A stretch of DNA of 46,580 bases from Candidatus Poribacteria bacterium (GCA_028820845.1 JAPPII010000026.1:89421-136000); one strand, 5' to 3'; positions 9,252-17,197 are shown, counted from the first letter of the stretch. The notes: a model not told the origin generated them from the sequence alone. Made by a program: numbers and translations.

Positions 9252-9911
9252 CTATTCAATAATCCCGATATGCCGACATTCACGGGTTAACTTCAGTTCC
9301 ACCTGTTTCAAGAGTTGGCTGACCCTTGGTCTACTCAGTCCTAATGTTTCCGAGATGTCGCACTGTTTCATATTGGATCGAATGGCACTGAAAACCTTGT
9401 GTTCACGTTTGGTTAAGCATTTTAACAGGCGCGGCAATGCCTGCTCAAAATCCGCGTTCCACATTTCCCATACCAGTGTGTTCTCAAAGTTGCCCTCCCG
9501 ACATGAGGTGCTTGGAAGAAACACACCTTGTGGAGATGTGCTTACCTCCGAGGTGCCGTTCGGCACTGCCTCTTCGCTGGGAGGATGTATAAAGTGTCCG
9601 TAATGTTGTATCTCCTTTGTTTTTGCGTTGGTCAATGCCCCGCAGATGCGCGGCAGCATGTAAGTCCGAAAACTTGCCTTTTGTGGGTGATTCGGATCAA
9701 ACGCGGGACCTTTTTGGCATAGCGTTACCCGAGCAATCTGCAGCAAATCGTCCTGAAAGCTCGGGAGCTGCGGCTTTGCATACGCGATACATTTCGCACA
9801 CCTATTCAAGTCGGGTTCAAGACGAGTCAATGTTTCATTGGTCGCTTCAAAAACCCCGTCATGTTTGTACGGTGGGCATCTTGCGCCTTTCCATTGACAT
9901 TTGAGTGTCAT
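9252..9911 (-). CDS. Atypical sigma-70-family RNA polymerase sigma factor with Cys-containing N-terminus
   Basis: The product is 219 residues, and a strong AAGGAGG precedes its ATG. A region-2-like stretch appears at about 50-110 ('FQDDLLQIARVTLC...FRTYMLPRICGALTNAKTKE'). A clear region 4 helix-turn-helix lies at about 164-210 ('LTKREHKVFSAI...CDISETLGLSRPRVSQLLK'). The first 42 residues carry four Cys in two pairs ('KCQWKGARC', 'RCAKC'), an arrangement able to bind zinc. The sigma regions suggest a regulator that directs RNA polymerase to a small gene set; target and trigger are unknown. A short inverted repeat ATAACG-N7-CGTTAT lies upstream at 9955-9973. It could also be a phage-like or degenerate sigma homologue. 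Confidence 0.68.
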   Translation of the reverse strand: MTLKCQWKGARCPPYKHDGVFEATNETLTRLEPDLNRCAKCIAYAKPQLPSFQDDLLQIARVTLCQKGPAFDPNHPQKASFRTYMLPRICGALTNAKTKEIQHYGHFIHPPSEEAVPNGTSEVSTSPQGVFLPSTSCREGNFENTLVWEMWNADFEQALPRLLKCLTKREHKVFSAIRSNMKQCDISETLGLSRPRVSQLLKQVELKLTRECRHIGIIE

Positions 9912-10034
9912 AGGTTCCTCCTTACGTCGCTGCTGCTACAAAGCAGTTGTTGCTATAACGCCTTAAACGTTATCATCAGATATTACACCTCTCTTAGACG
10001 TTTTTTTCATCGCGTTCAGATAGTAAATCATATT

Positions 10035-10643
10035 TCACTTTATTTGCCAATACCGAAAATTGACTTCACGTTCCTCGGCTCTCCATTTTTTGAATAATTC
10101 AATGGAACTGCGAGTGCCTTCCGTTGGCCAGATTTCCATCTGTGCTTCTGCGTGGCGTATCATCTCATCAAGGGTGAGCGGGATGTTTTGCCAGACTTTC
10201 GGCTTGAGTTCAGCGAGCGTGTCAATTGCTGCCTGATCCCCAAATTGCTTGATTAATTGGGCGCGATAAGCCTCTGCGCGTTCATACGGATCTGTGATAT
10301 GAAACCAGACGACCGGCGTAGTCTCGTCCTCCATGTCCTCTGCATCTGGAACAATGCTCCACGGATCCGCGTCCAGGTGTCCGTGTTGATGGGTGGGACC
10401 GGTATCCGTTCGCCAGTCGTAATCCACAGTCCCCTCTTGTTTTTGTGAATCAGAGTCTTGAAAAGTTTCTTGCTCTACTTCTGTGTATGCATCGGGACCT
10501 AAGGTGGTAACCTGAGGCTGCTCGACAACCTGTGGCGGTTGCGCGAGACTCTCGACAAACTTTCTGTTTTCAATTTCTGTGTAAATTACGAGTCCAATAG
10601 AAAAAAGAATACAGACGATGGCAGCTACAAATAGGATTCGCAT
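10035..10643 (-). CDS. Membrane-anchored protein of unknown function
   Basis: The product is 202 residues, with AGGAGG upstream of its ATG. One N-terminal transmembrane helix ('ILFVAAIVCILFSIGLVIY', residues 3-21) is followed by a Pro/Gln/Glu-rich spacer and a His-containing acidic segment 'THQHGHLDADPW'. The C-terminal half is predicted helical and charged, with 'AEAYRAQLIKQFGDQAAI' and 'LTLDEMIRHAEAQMEIWP'. No family was recognised. The topology suggests a single-pass protein with most of its mass outside the cytoplasm. It lies downstream of a disrupted small secreted-protein gene in the same direction. Confidence 0.65.
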   Translation of the reverse strand: MRILFVAAIVCILFSIGLVIYTEIENRKFVESLAQPPQVVEQPQVTTLGPDAYTEVEQETFQDSDSQKQEGTVDYDWRTDTGPTHQHGHLDADPWSIVPDAEDMEDETTPVVWFHITDPYERAEAYRAQLIKQFGDQAAIDTLAELKPKVWQNIPLTLDEMIRHAEAQMEIWPTEGTRSSIELFKKWRAEEREVNFRYWQIK

Positions 10644-10771
10644 GTTTTCCTCCTGAATTTAAAACTTACTATTCAGGGGCAATGGCACATCTATTGTTGC
10701 ATGCTACCATTGCCCATTTTAAGGTACTTTCACAGGTCAAAAAAACCTTATGTGTCATCTGCTTTTTTCTC

Positions 10772-11220
10772 TTACCCTGGCCCCAGACAATTTTCACACG
10801 CTTCAACAGTATCAACTGTATTCCGTGTAACGTATATACTTTCAGTCCCGTGGGGATGTGAATCAAAAAGTATATGCCACACAGACTCTTCTACTTCGGT
10901 GTAGTGGTACGTGCCTTCAGTACAACTGCTACCGTTTACTAATACCAATTCTAATTGATAATTCCTCTTAAAAGGTTGGCTATTTTTCAGCACTGCTCGG
11001 TGCGGTTAGAAACCGCACCTACTGGGTGTGACGTGAGTGGGTTCGGTTAATGCGAGATAAACTTTTAGAAATGGTATAAGTTGCATGAATACATTTCCGT
11101 AACATACGTGACTGTTGTTGGTGCAGCCTTGACATCTTCCATTGTAAAGAACAATGTAACTGTTAGTAAGACAACCACCAAGAAGAGACTCAAGCTAAAG
11201 CCAACCGTAAGGTTTTTCAT
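10772..11220 (-). pseudogene. Small secreted-protein gene apparently interrupted by a MITE-like element
   Basis: The 5' part (11065-11220) starts with an ATG preceded by AAGGAG at normal spacing. It encodes 51 residues: signal peptide 'MKNLTVGFSLSLFLVVVLL' and cleavage after 'DVKAA', then 'YVTEMYSC' before the frame runs into the element and stops. Beyond the element the same strand is open and encodes 'VNGSSCTEGTYHYTEVEES' and 'VTRNTVDTVEACENCLGPG', ending at 10772. The two parts plausibly form one short Cys-containing secreted protein. The exact junction frame is not resolved, so the second part could be a separate gene remnant. Confidence 0.45.
10938..11081. mobile_element. MITE-like element of about 144 bp with terminal inverted repeats
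   Basis: The left end reads ACTAATACCAATTCTAA and the reverse complement of the right end reads ACTTATACCATTTCTAA: 17 bases with two mismatches. Inside is a perfect 9-bp hairpin, GGTGCGGTT-AGA-AACCGCACC (10999-11019). It has no coding capacity of its own. No convincing target-site duplication was identified by eye. Confidence 0.5.
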
Positions 11221-11474
11221 GAGAGGCTCCTTATTATATGTTAAACTTTAAAGATTAATTAGACATTCAGCATCGGTGCAGTTGAAAACCATACTGACCG
11301 ATCATTTGCTATATATATCACCTGCAAACGAAAAAAGTTAATAGTAAAAATACATTTTTTTCATTTTTTACAAAAAAACCCGACAAAATTTCATTTTTTT
11401 GATACAATAAGCGCAAATTTTCTGAGGGCCGGTCACGGAATATATTGTGAACCCATAATACGGAGGGTTAAAAA
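11221..11474. other. AT-rich divergent regulatory region
   Basis: This spacer separates the minus-strand small secreted-protein gene from the plus-strand LamG gene. It is strongly A/T-rich with several T and A tracts, consistent with promoters in both directions. No gene was seen. Confidence 0.5.
11380..11408 (+). promoter_or_regulatory. Possible promoter of the LamG gene
   Basis: CCGACA (11380-11385), a 17-bp spacer and an extended -10 TGATACAAT ending at 11408. The -35 matches the consensus only partly. Confidence 0.35.
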
Positions 11475-12233
11475 ATGACTCGCGCGCTAACAATCACAAC
11501 GCTTTTGGTATGTCTAACGATAAATTGTTTTGCCGCATTTGAAGAGGAGACTGTACTGCTCTACCTCTTTGATGAAGAGACAGGCGATGAAGCCACAGAC
11601 CTCTCTGAATTTGAGAATCATGGTGAAATCGTTGATGCTGAATGGACAGCGGACGGGAAGAACGGTGGTGCCCTGGTCTTTGATGGTGCAAGCACGCTCA
11701 TCGAAGTACCGCATCACGAGAGTCTTGTTCCGGGAGGTGATGAACTGACAGTCGAGGCATGGTTCAAACCGAATTCGTTTCCGGTGGGACATCCGCCGAT
11801 TGCAAGGAAAGGCTCTGTTGCGGAAAGTGGTTGGGGATTTGATACACCCGGTGGCCAAATTCGCGGCTTCGTCTATACCGCACCCGGTGCCGCTGCTGTC
11901 GCACAAGGGGCAACACAGATGAAATTGGACACATGGCACCATGTCGCTATGGTCTACGACGGTGATGAAGTACGCATCTATCTTGACGGTGAACAGGATG
12001 GAAAAGTTGATCGAAAAGGAGACATCAACGAGAATCAAGCCTCTGTTTGGATTGGCAAGAAAGCGAATGAGAGCGTCTGGCTTGATGGAACGCTGGATGA
12101 ACTCCGTATTCTCAACATCGCAATTACGGAAGAACAGATTCAGGAAGATATGGAAGGTATTGCGTTTGCTGTTGAAGTTACTGGAAAACTCACAACGACG
12201 TGGGGACGGATTAAAACGGATGTCCTCCGTTAG
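11475..12233 (+). CDS. Secreted LamG (concanavalin A-like) domain protein with TTW tail
   Basis: The product is 252 residues, with GGAGGG upstream of the ATG. The signal peptide ends near 'NCFAA'. The LamG/ConA-like sandwich spans about 25-225, with classic strands 'LTVEAWFKPNSF', 'WHHVAMVYDGDEVRIYLDG' and 'GTLDELRILNIAIT'. The last residues, 'VTGKLTTTWGRIKTDVLR', carry a short motif shared with two other secreted proteins in this window. LamG domains bind carbohydrate or protein outside the cell; ligand unknown. The PhyH-family gene follows 20 bp downstream on the same strand, so the two are probably co-transcribed. Confidence 0.85.
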   Translation: MTRALTITTLLVCLTINCFAAFEEETVLLYLFDEETGDEATDLSEFENHGEIVDAEWTADGKNGGALVFDGASTLIEVPHHESLVPGGDELTVEAWFKPNSFPVGHPPIARKGSVAESGWGFDTPGGQIRGFVYTAPGAAAVAQGATQMKLDTWHHVAMVYDGDEVRIYLDGEQDGKVDRKGDINENQASVWIGKKANESVWLDGTLDELRILNIAITEEQIQEDMEGIAFAVEVTGKLTTTWGRIKTDVLR

Positions 12234-12253
12234 CAAACTTGGAGAGGATAACA

Positions 12254-13105
12254 ATGGACACAAGTTGGCTTGAACACTGCGCGACGGACGAGCAGCTCAA
12301 AGCGTTTAACGACACGGGTTACCTCGTTGTTGAGGACGCTATAAGCACGGAGATGGTAGATGCCTTAGAGGAAGTCGCAGATCGGATTGATGCCGAGGAG
12401 CGTACCAAAACAGGATTAGCACCCCACAAATTGTTATCAAAGTTCCGGACCGTCGCTGAAGACGACTTGCTACTGGAGCTGCTTGATAACAAAAAGGTTT
12501 TCCCGCTGCTTTGGGATATTCTCGGTTGGAACATCCAACTTTACATCTCGCACCTCATCATGTACCCGCCAGAACCTCCTGATACACCTCGTATTGCCAA
12601 AGCCGCCCACTGGCATCAGGACGGTGGTAGACCTGTGCCGGAAATGGAGCGTCCACATCCGCGACTTTCATTAAAAGTCAGTTATTGGCTAAGCGACGTG
12701 CCTGACCGTGATAACGGCGCAATGCGTCTGATTCCGGGTAGCCATAAACTCGACACCCGACCGCCTAATAAGGACGACAATCCTGATGGGGATCCAGAAG
12801 GTGCGATAGACCTGCTCGTTAAGCGCGGCACAGCGGTGCTTTTTGATAGACGGATGTGGCACTCACGCGGCTGGAATTTTTCTGATGTAACTCGGAAAGT
12901 TTTGTTTATGGGGTATAGTTATCGTTGGTTGCGCGGTTTGGATTACAATCTCATGCCACCGGACCTCCTTAAAAAGTGTGACCCGATTCGGCGGCAGCTC
13001 TTGGGTGATGGTGTAGATATTAAGGGCTGGTGGCAACCGACGGATGCGGATGTCCCACTGAAAACGTGGATTGCCGAACATCGTGGGGAGGAATATTTAC
13101 GGTAG
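12254..13105 (+). CDS. Phytanoyl-CoA dioxygenase (PhyH)-family Fe(II)/2-oxoglutarate oxygenase
   Basis: The product is 283 residues; GGAGAGG at 12241-12247 fixes the ATG at 12254. The facial triad is visible: 'HWHQDGG' supplies His121 and Asp123, and 'MWHSRGWN' supplies His203. Arg214 in 'VTRKVLFMGYSYRW' is placed to bind 2-oxoglutarate. The jelly-roll strand 'GAMRLIPGSHK' is typical. The enzyme is cytosolic (no signal peptide) and hydroxylates a small organic substrate that cannot be read from the sequence. Expansions of this family are known in Poribacteria. Its 3' end overlaps the convergent HNH gene by 9 bp. Confidence 0.9.
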   Translation: MDTSWLEHCATDEQLKAFNDTGYLVVEDAISTEMVDALEEVADRIDAEERTKTGLAPHKLLSKFRTVAEDDLLLELLDNKKVFPLLWDILGWNIQLYISHLIMYPPEPPDTPRIAKAAHWHQDGGRPVPEMERPHPRLSLKVSYWLSDVPDRDNGAMRLIPGSHKLDTRPPNKDDNPDGDPEGAIDLLVKRGTAVLFDRRMWHSRGWNFSDVTRKVLFMGYSYRWLRGLDYNLMPPDLLKKCDPIRRQLLGDGVDIKGWWQPTDADVPLKTWIAEHRGEEYLR

Positions 13106-13324
13106 AAATTTTTGCACATAATCTCCACGATCTGCTAACGTGTGACAATTAGGACACAAAGCAATAAGATTTTCATACCTGTGCTCTTTACATTTCGACC
13201 ATGGGATAATGTGGTGGATATCCACCTCAATAATCTCTCTACACTTATGGATAGCACAACGGTGTCCTGCTTCGCAAAGAATGCGTCGTTTCAGTTCTGC
13301 TGGTACGTTTGGACGTGACCTCAT
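13097..13324 (-). CDS. Small HNH endonuclease
   Basis: The product is 75 residues and almost entirely an HNH domain. Structural Cys pairs are 'CAIHKC' and 'CPNC', and the active-site signature is 'VDIHHIIPW...YENLIALCPNCHTLAD', with the His-His pair, Asn and final His in order. AAGGA lies close to the ATG. Stand-alone HNH proteins cut DNA in mobile elements, restriction or repair; no partner domain is attached here. It lies next to the PIN/antitoxin genes on the same strand and overlaps the end of the PhyH gene convergently. Confidence 0.82.
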   Translation of the reverse strand: MRSRPNVPAELKRRILCEAGHRCAIHKCREIIEVDIHHIIPWSKCKEHRYENLIALCPNCHTLADRGDYVQKFLP

Positions 13325-13361
13325 ATTCCTTATCCTAATCCAAATGGCGGGACCGGAGGCC

Positions 13362-13893
13362 TCGCTTGTTGTTAGTCATCAGATTTTTCTGAGGCGGTGC
13401 GTTTGGAGGGATCATAGGGGGTGTATTTGAGTCCGTTGCGTTTGTCCTCTTCCTCCATTGCTTTCAAGTACTTGTAGTATTCGCCCGGTTTCTTGAATTT
13501 GGCACTGATTTCTGCTTTGATTCGATAGCATTCTTCAAGAATCGGATCCGTATAAGTTTCGGGATCGAAATCTGGATGTTTTTCTGGTGTTTCTTTCATC
13601 TGAGCATCCTTCATCAATTTTTCCAAAATTTCGCTTGTTGTTAGTCATCATCAGATTTTTCTGAGGCGGTGCGTTTGGAGGGATCATAGGGGATGTATTT
13701 GAGTCCGTTCCGCTTGTCCTCTTCCTCTCCGGCTTTCAAATACGCAAAGAATTCCGCCTGAGTCTTGAATTGCGCGCTGATCTCCGCTTTGATTCGATAG
13801 CATTCTTCAAGGATAGGATTCGTATATGTTTCGGGGTCGAAATCTGGATGTTTTTCTGAGGTTTCTTTCTCTTTCATCTGAATGTCCTCCATC
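13362..13893 (-). repeat. Tandem duplication of about 269 bp covering the antitoxin-like module
   Basis: Both copies begin with TCGCTTGTTGTTAGTCATCA (13362 and 13631) and stay highly similar through the module and its upstream 'ATGGAA...ATGA(A/G)G' leader. Copy one encodes the free protein and copy two the C-terminus of the PIN fusion. The third and later codon positions differ, so the duplication is not brand new. Confidence 0.8.
13372..13599 (-). CDS. Free copy of the antitoxin-like module
   Basis: The likely start is the ATG at 13599 (AAGGA seven bases upstream), giving 75 residues; the frame also has an ATG at 13626, giving 84. Its sequence ('HPDFDPETYTDPILEECYRI', 'DKRNGLKYTPYDPSKRTASE') is nearly the same as the C-terminus of the PIN-domain protein directly upstream. 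The 'DPI(L/V)EE..(I/K)..I' helix resembles short antitoxin-like proteins found next to PIN toxins in other bacteria; that link is inferred. It arose by tandem duplication and is separated from the PIN gene by 14 bp, so the two are surely co-transcribed. Confidence 0.65.
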   Translation of the reverse strand: MKETPEKHPDFDPETYTDPILEECYRIKAEISAKFKKPGEYYKYLKAMEEEDKRNGLKYTPYDPSKRTASEKSDD

Positions 13894-14372
13894 AGTTCCA
13901 TAGGTGTGCAGATGGTTATAGGTTGAAATCCTACTTCTTGGCAAACTTGATTGATATATTCACGTTTGTTTTCATTCACAATATGTTTATGGTTCCATGA
14001 CACCAAGTAATCAACACCATGCCCTGTTGCAATGGCGATATGCTGTGCATCGGGTCTTGCATTTCGTGGCACTGCACCGGAATCAAGCAGTTTTTCCACG
14101 AGGTTATCCATCTCGGGTGAAATTTCCAATGTCGTTAGCGAAGATACCACATCAAGTCGTTGCTGTGCTGCGGTTGGATCGCCTCGCTGGATTTCGGCGC
14201 GAACTACGCGGGAAATAACGAACTCAAACCTATCTGCATAATTCTCCCACAGCTGCCGACTCGCTCTTTGCCAAGAGGCTAATATTGGATCATTACTTGG
14301 TCGCGCTACCAAGTGACTAACAACTGTGGGTTCAATATAGACCCTTGGCTTTATTGTTACATATTTTAGCAT
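13641..14372 (-). CDS. PIN-domain (VapC-like) toxin fused to an antitoxin-like module
   Basis: The product is 243 residues. Residues 1-155 form a PIN domain with the expected acidic positions: Glu14 in 'YIEPTVVS', Glu60 in 'VVRAEIQRGD', Asp108 in 'ARPDAQHIAIA' and Asp121 in 'VDYLVSWNHK'. Residues 157-243 are the antitoxin-like module that also exists as a free gene next door. Inside the frame, GGAGGA precedes Met166 (13877) by normal spacing, so a separate 78-residue module could be translated from the same message. PIN proteins are Mg-dependent RNases. Whether the fusion is natural or arose by loss of a stop codon cannot be told from sequence. Confidence 0.75.
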   Translation of the reverse strand: MLKYVTIKPRVYIEPTVVSHLVARPSNDPILASWQRASRQLWENYADRFEFVISRVVRAEIQRGDPTAAQQRLDVVSSLTTLEISPEMDNLVEKLLDSGAVPRNARPDAQHIAIATGHGVDYLVSWNHKHIVNENKREYINQVCQEVGFQPITICTPMELMEDIQMKEKETSEKHPDFDPETYTNPILEECYRIKAEISAQFKTQAEFFAYLKAGEEEDKRNGLKYIPYDPSKRTASEKSDDD

Positions 14373-14387
14373 AAAAAACGACTGCTT

Positions 14388-15452
14388 TCAAATTGAATCT
14401 TCCCTATTTGTCAGCCATGCCAAATCAAACTTCGCAAACGATAGTGTCTCGTAGGCACTGCTCTCACCACGTTCATAGAAACAACAGATCTCCATATCTG
14501 AGGCGATACAGAGGTCGGAATACGCTGCAGGACCGGCGTGCAAGACCTTGCCGCTGCTCCAACTTTGACACTCATTATAACTAATGCGAATCGTCATCCG
14601 CTCACGATTTGTGCTAGCAGGATTAGAGAACAAGACGCGGTTTTTGTCGTGTTTATTTTTGTCTGTATACCGCACCATGCTTGCCTGACAAATCGGTTCA
14701 ACCAGATCCTCCTCGTAACCGAATGCCGTGAATGTATCGCCGCCGTCGCTGCTTCGCGCATAGGCACGCCGTTTCGGTGCGACATAGTTCCGACAATTGA
14801 AATAGAGTCCACCATCCACCGTTTCAACGACAACAGATTCATTCGTCCCGGGTTGTGCCTTACCACCGATCTTCCACGTTTCACCGCCATCATCGCTGAC
14901 AATCAGGTGTGAGTAGCCGTATTGCGAGTAGTCTCGGTTGTTTCCAAGCACATGATCACACGGAATCACCAATCTGCCGTTTGCGAGTTGAATCCCGTGA
15001 CAGGGACCCGTCGCGTACCACGTCCAATCTTCGTCTTTCGTTGTCGCAGTGATTTCCCTCGGTTCTGCCCACGTTTCGCCGTCGTCATTGCTGGCGGTTA
15101 CCCAAACAGTTCGCGGTGCTTCTCCTGCGACAATCTTCCCTTCCGCACCTTCAGCGAGATTCTTACAGAAAAGGAGCCAGATTGTACCCGAATCGCGATC
15201 AACGACCGGTGCAGGGTTACCATCCGTGTCACTTCCCGTGGAGACAGCGATTTGCATCGGCTGCCAATTCTCGCCGTTGTCAAAACTCCGTTTCAGAACA
15301 ATATCAATATCTCCTGAATCCCCACCGCCTGTGCGTCTGCCCTCACAGAACGCCAACAGCGTTCCTTCGTTGGATCGGACGAGCGCGGGGATACGGAAGG
15401 TATGGTATCCTTCCGTTCCCGCTGTGAAAAGTGGACGCTCCGTTTTGTGCAT
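14388..15452 (-). CDS. Exo-alpha-sialidase-like (BNR) protein
   Basis: The product is 354 residues, the size of a minimal bacterial sialidase. The FRIP motif is 'YHTFRIPALV' (Arg20). The catalytic Asp lies in 'GGGDSGDIDIV' (44-52). Four Asp boxes follow: 'SFDNGENW', 'SNDDGETW', 'SDDGGETW' and 'SSDGGDTF'. A nucleophile pair is suggested by Glu205 in 'TNESVVVE' and Tyr311 in 'AAYSDL', with further Arg at 221 and 283-285. No signal peptide is visible, so it is cytosolic or exported by another route. It may act on sialic acid or related host glycans. It ends a run of four same-strand genes. Confidence 0.85.
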   Translation of the reverse strand: MHKTERPLFTAGTEGYHTFRIPALVRSNEGTLLAFCEGRRTGGGDSGDIDIVLKRSFDNGENWQPMQIAVSTGSDTDGNPAPVVDRDSGTIWLLFCKNLAEGAEGKIVAGEAPRTVWVTASNDDGETWAEPREITATTKDEDWTWYATGPCHGIQLANGRLVIPCDHVLGNNRDYSQYGYSHLIVSDDGGETWKIGGKAQPGTNESVVVETVDGGLYFNCRNYVAPKRRAYARSSDGGDTFTAFGYEEDLVEPICQASMVRYTDKNKHDKNRVLFSNPASTNRERMTIRISYNECQSWSSGKVLHAGPAAYSDLCIASDMEICCFYERGESSAYETLSFAKFDLAWLTNREDSI

Positions 15453-15486
15453 GCTTTATAGTCTCCATTGTTATGAACGGTAATTA

Positions 15487-16209
15487 TCACTTGGCTCGCT
15501 TAATCCGTGCCCACGTTGTTGCGAGTTTTCCGATCGGTTGGACATCTGCCGGATCGTCCATTACAAACTCATCAGGTTCCTTCTGGTGATCGGAGAGTCG
15601 CAGTCCATCAACGACACAATTCGTTGGGAATCTTGGGTCGGGCGGCGAGGCGTTATTAATCTCAAAGGTTTCCGCGAACACTGTAGGTCCCTTTTTGAAA
15701 TCGGCTTCGCCTTCAAGTTTGCCATCTAAATAGAGTTTCAAGCCGTCGGGTCCCCATGTTCCCGCCATGTGATGATGCTCTCCCGTTTTCCAGTCGAGTG
15801 CGGCACTGTTGGCGTTATGCCACGACCCCGCGCTTTTAATCCGCATCTGTGCGATCCCGCCTGTGTTAAACTGCAGAAATACAGCATCCGTTCCACGTTT
15901 ATAGGTCATGAACATAAAGAGTTCACCTGCAACGTCGCCGGTATCTAATCCCATCGTTATCCACAACTCGACTGTCCCTTCGTCAAGGTTGACGAAGCGG
16001 TCGTCTACGGGGAAATGAATAACATCCCCAACTTCCTTGCTAACAAAACCGTTGCCGTATTTACCGGGTTCAAAACTCCCGCCATCCACAGTGGCTCCCT
16101 CTTTTTCGACTTCCGCTTGGCTCTCTAACGCAGAAAAGAAGGTCTCCTCTGCCCTAGCCATGGAGACATAAAGCAGCGTGATCGTCAAAAGACACAATAT
16201 AATTTTCAT
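15487..16209 (-). CDS. Secreted LamG-domain protein with TTW tail
   Basis: The product is 240 residues, with AGGAGG upstream of the ATG. The signal peptide ends near 'VSMARA'. A LamG/ConA-like domain spans most of the rest: 'VNLDEGTVELWITM', 'HHHMAGTWGPDGLKLYLDGK' and 'NCVVDGLRLSD'. The final residues 'PIGKLATTWARIKRAK' repeat the tail seen in the LamG protein at 11475 and the amidotransferase-like protein at 17211. It probably binds a glycan or matrix component outside the cell. The sialidase gene lies 34 bp downstream on the same strand, which suggests a joint role in glycan use. Confidence 0.83.
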   Translation of the reverse strand: MKIILCLLTITLLYVSMARAEETFFSALESQAEVEKEGATVDGGSFEPGKYGNGFVSKEVGDVIHFPVDDRFVNLDEGTVELWITMGLDTGDVAGELFMFMTYKRGTDAVFLQFNTGGIAQMRIKSAGSWHNANSAALDWKTGEHHHMAGTWGPDGLKLYLDGKLEGEADFKKGPTVFAETFEINNASPPDPRFPTNCVVDGLRLSDHQKEPDEFVMDDPADVQPIGKLATTWARIKRAK

Positions 16210-16363
16210 GAGACTTCCTCCTATTTAGGTTAAGGATTTTGACAAATAATGGCACAGGAATTCTAATTCCCAGTCCAACAATTAAAACAGTGGCTAAGCT
16301 CAGCACGACTTTTTTCGTGCGTTTATAACGAATAGAGACATTTCTGCCTCCTTTGGTTGGCAT
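16154..16363 (-). pseudogene. Degenerate signal-peptide-coding remnant
   Basis: The frame encodes 'YKRTKKVVLSLATVLIVGLG' followed by a hydrophobic stretch, typical of an export signal. A perfect AAAGGAGG with an ATG (16339-16341) sits just before it but in another frame, opening only a 13-codon ORF. A two-base insertion after that ATG would explain the shift. The frame runs on into the start of the LamG gene. It looks like the relic of a small secreted protein. Confidence 0.35.
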
Positions 16364-16375
16364 CCTACTGCCCTT

Positions 16376-17197
16376 TTACTTCTTACTGTTCGGTTTCTCA
16401 GCGAAACGCCAATGTAGACAGCACTCCAGCGGCCAATCAGTGCAAATGCCGTCCACTTTGCTTGCACGGGCTTTGTCCCAGGTGTCGGGTCGATTCTCGG
16501 CGATGTGCAAGCTGATCCAGACGCGCTTACCGAGCTGGTGAGCCTGTTCAACCGCTTTCGCATCCGGAACGAATACTACCCATAGGTCATTAGCGAGTGG
16601 ATCTCGTAGGTCTGCGTCGAACTGCTCGATATCGCGAATGTGTTGCGTCGTAGTCCGCAGCTTTGGGTTGGCTTCTTTGAAGCGACGGGTCGAATCGATG
16701 GGCTGACCGAAGGCGAAGAGCTGATCGAACAGGTCATATTTTTCGACGAGCTGCACGATGTTCTGTTCAATACCCGGCGAGATGACTTTCATATTCAGTC
16801 CGATGCTCACCGGCGTTCGCTGACGCTCGCGGATAAGTTGAAACACTTCTTCCAATGTCGGTATCTTCTCGCCAGCGAAACGTGGATCGAACCAACTTCC
16901 GGCATCCAGCTTGCGGATTTCTGCCAATGTCATATTAATCACTCTACCGGTGCCATTGGTCGTGCGGTCCACAGCTTCGTCGTGGATGACCACCAAGTGT
17001 TTGTCGCTTGTTTGGTAGACATCCAACTCAAGCGACAGACCCAACTCGATGGCTGCCGCAAAGCCGGGCAAGGTGTTTTCAGGCGCGTGCCGGACCAAAC
17101 CACGGTGAGCGAGCAAGATTGGATCCGCGTTCGACTCGTTCGCCGCTGGCTCCGAGGCACCGACCACGCCCGAAAGCCTCCGCATGTTGAACGACAT
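16376..17197 (-). CDS. Glycerophosphodiester phosphodiesterase
   Basis: The product is 273 residues, and AGGAG precedes the ATG. The GDPD barrel signature is complete: 'LLAHRGLVRHAPENTLPGF' gives His31-Arg32 and Glu40-Asn41-Thr42, 'LELDVYQTSD' gives Glu57 and Asp59, and 'VIHDEAVDRTTNGTG' gives His72-Asp73. It hydrolyses glycerophosphodiesters to glycerol-3-phosphate and an alcohol, using a divalent metal. No clear signal peptide is present, so a cytosolic location is likeliest, although many homologues are periplasmic. It starts 13 bp after the stop of the upstream amidotransferase-like gene. Confidence 0.9.
   Translation of the reverse strand: MSFNMRRLSGVVGASEPAANESNADPILLAHRGLVRHAPENTLPGFAAAIELGLSLELDVYQTSDKHLVVIHDEAVDRTTNGTGRVINMTLAEIRKLDAGSWFDPRFAGEKIPTLEEVFQLIRERQRTPVSIGLNMKVISPGIEQNIVQLVEKYDLFDQLFAFGQPIDSTRRFKEANPKLRTTTQHIRDIEQFDADLRDPLANDLWVVFVPDAKAVEQAHQLGKRVWISLHIAENRPDTWDKARASKVDGICTDWPLECCLHWRFAEKPNSKK

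Noticed and set aside
10669-10866. 65-codon minus-strand ORF after the small secreted-protein remnant
   Set aside because: It is a different frame running past the stop of the remnant, with no ribosome site and no recognisable features.
16300-16341. 13-codon ORF with a perfect Shine-Dalgarno
   Set aside because: Too short to call; better read as the broken start of the degenerate signal-peptide remnant.
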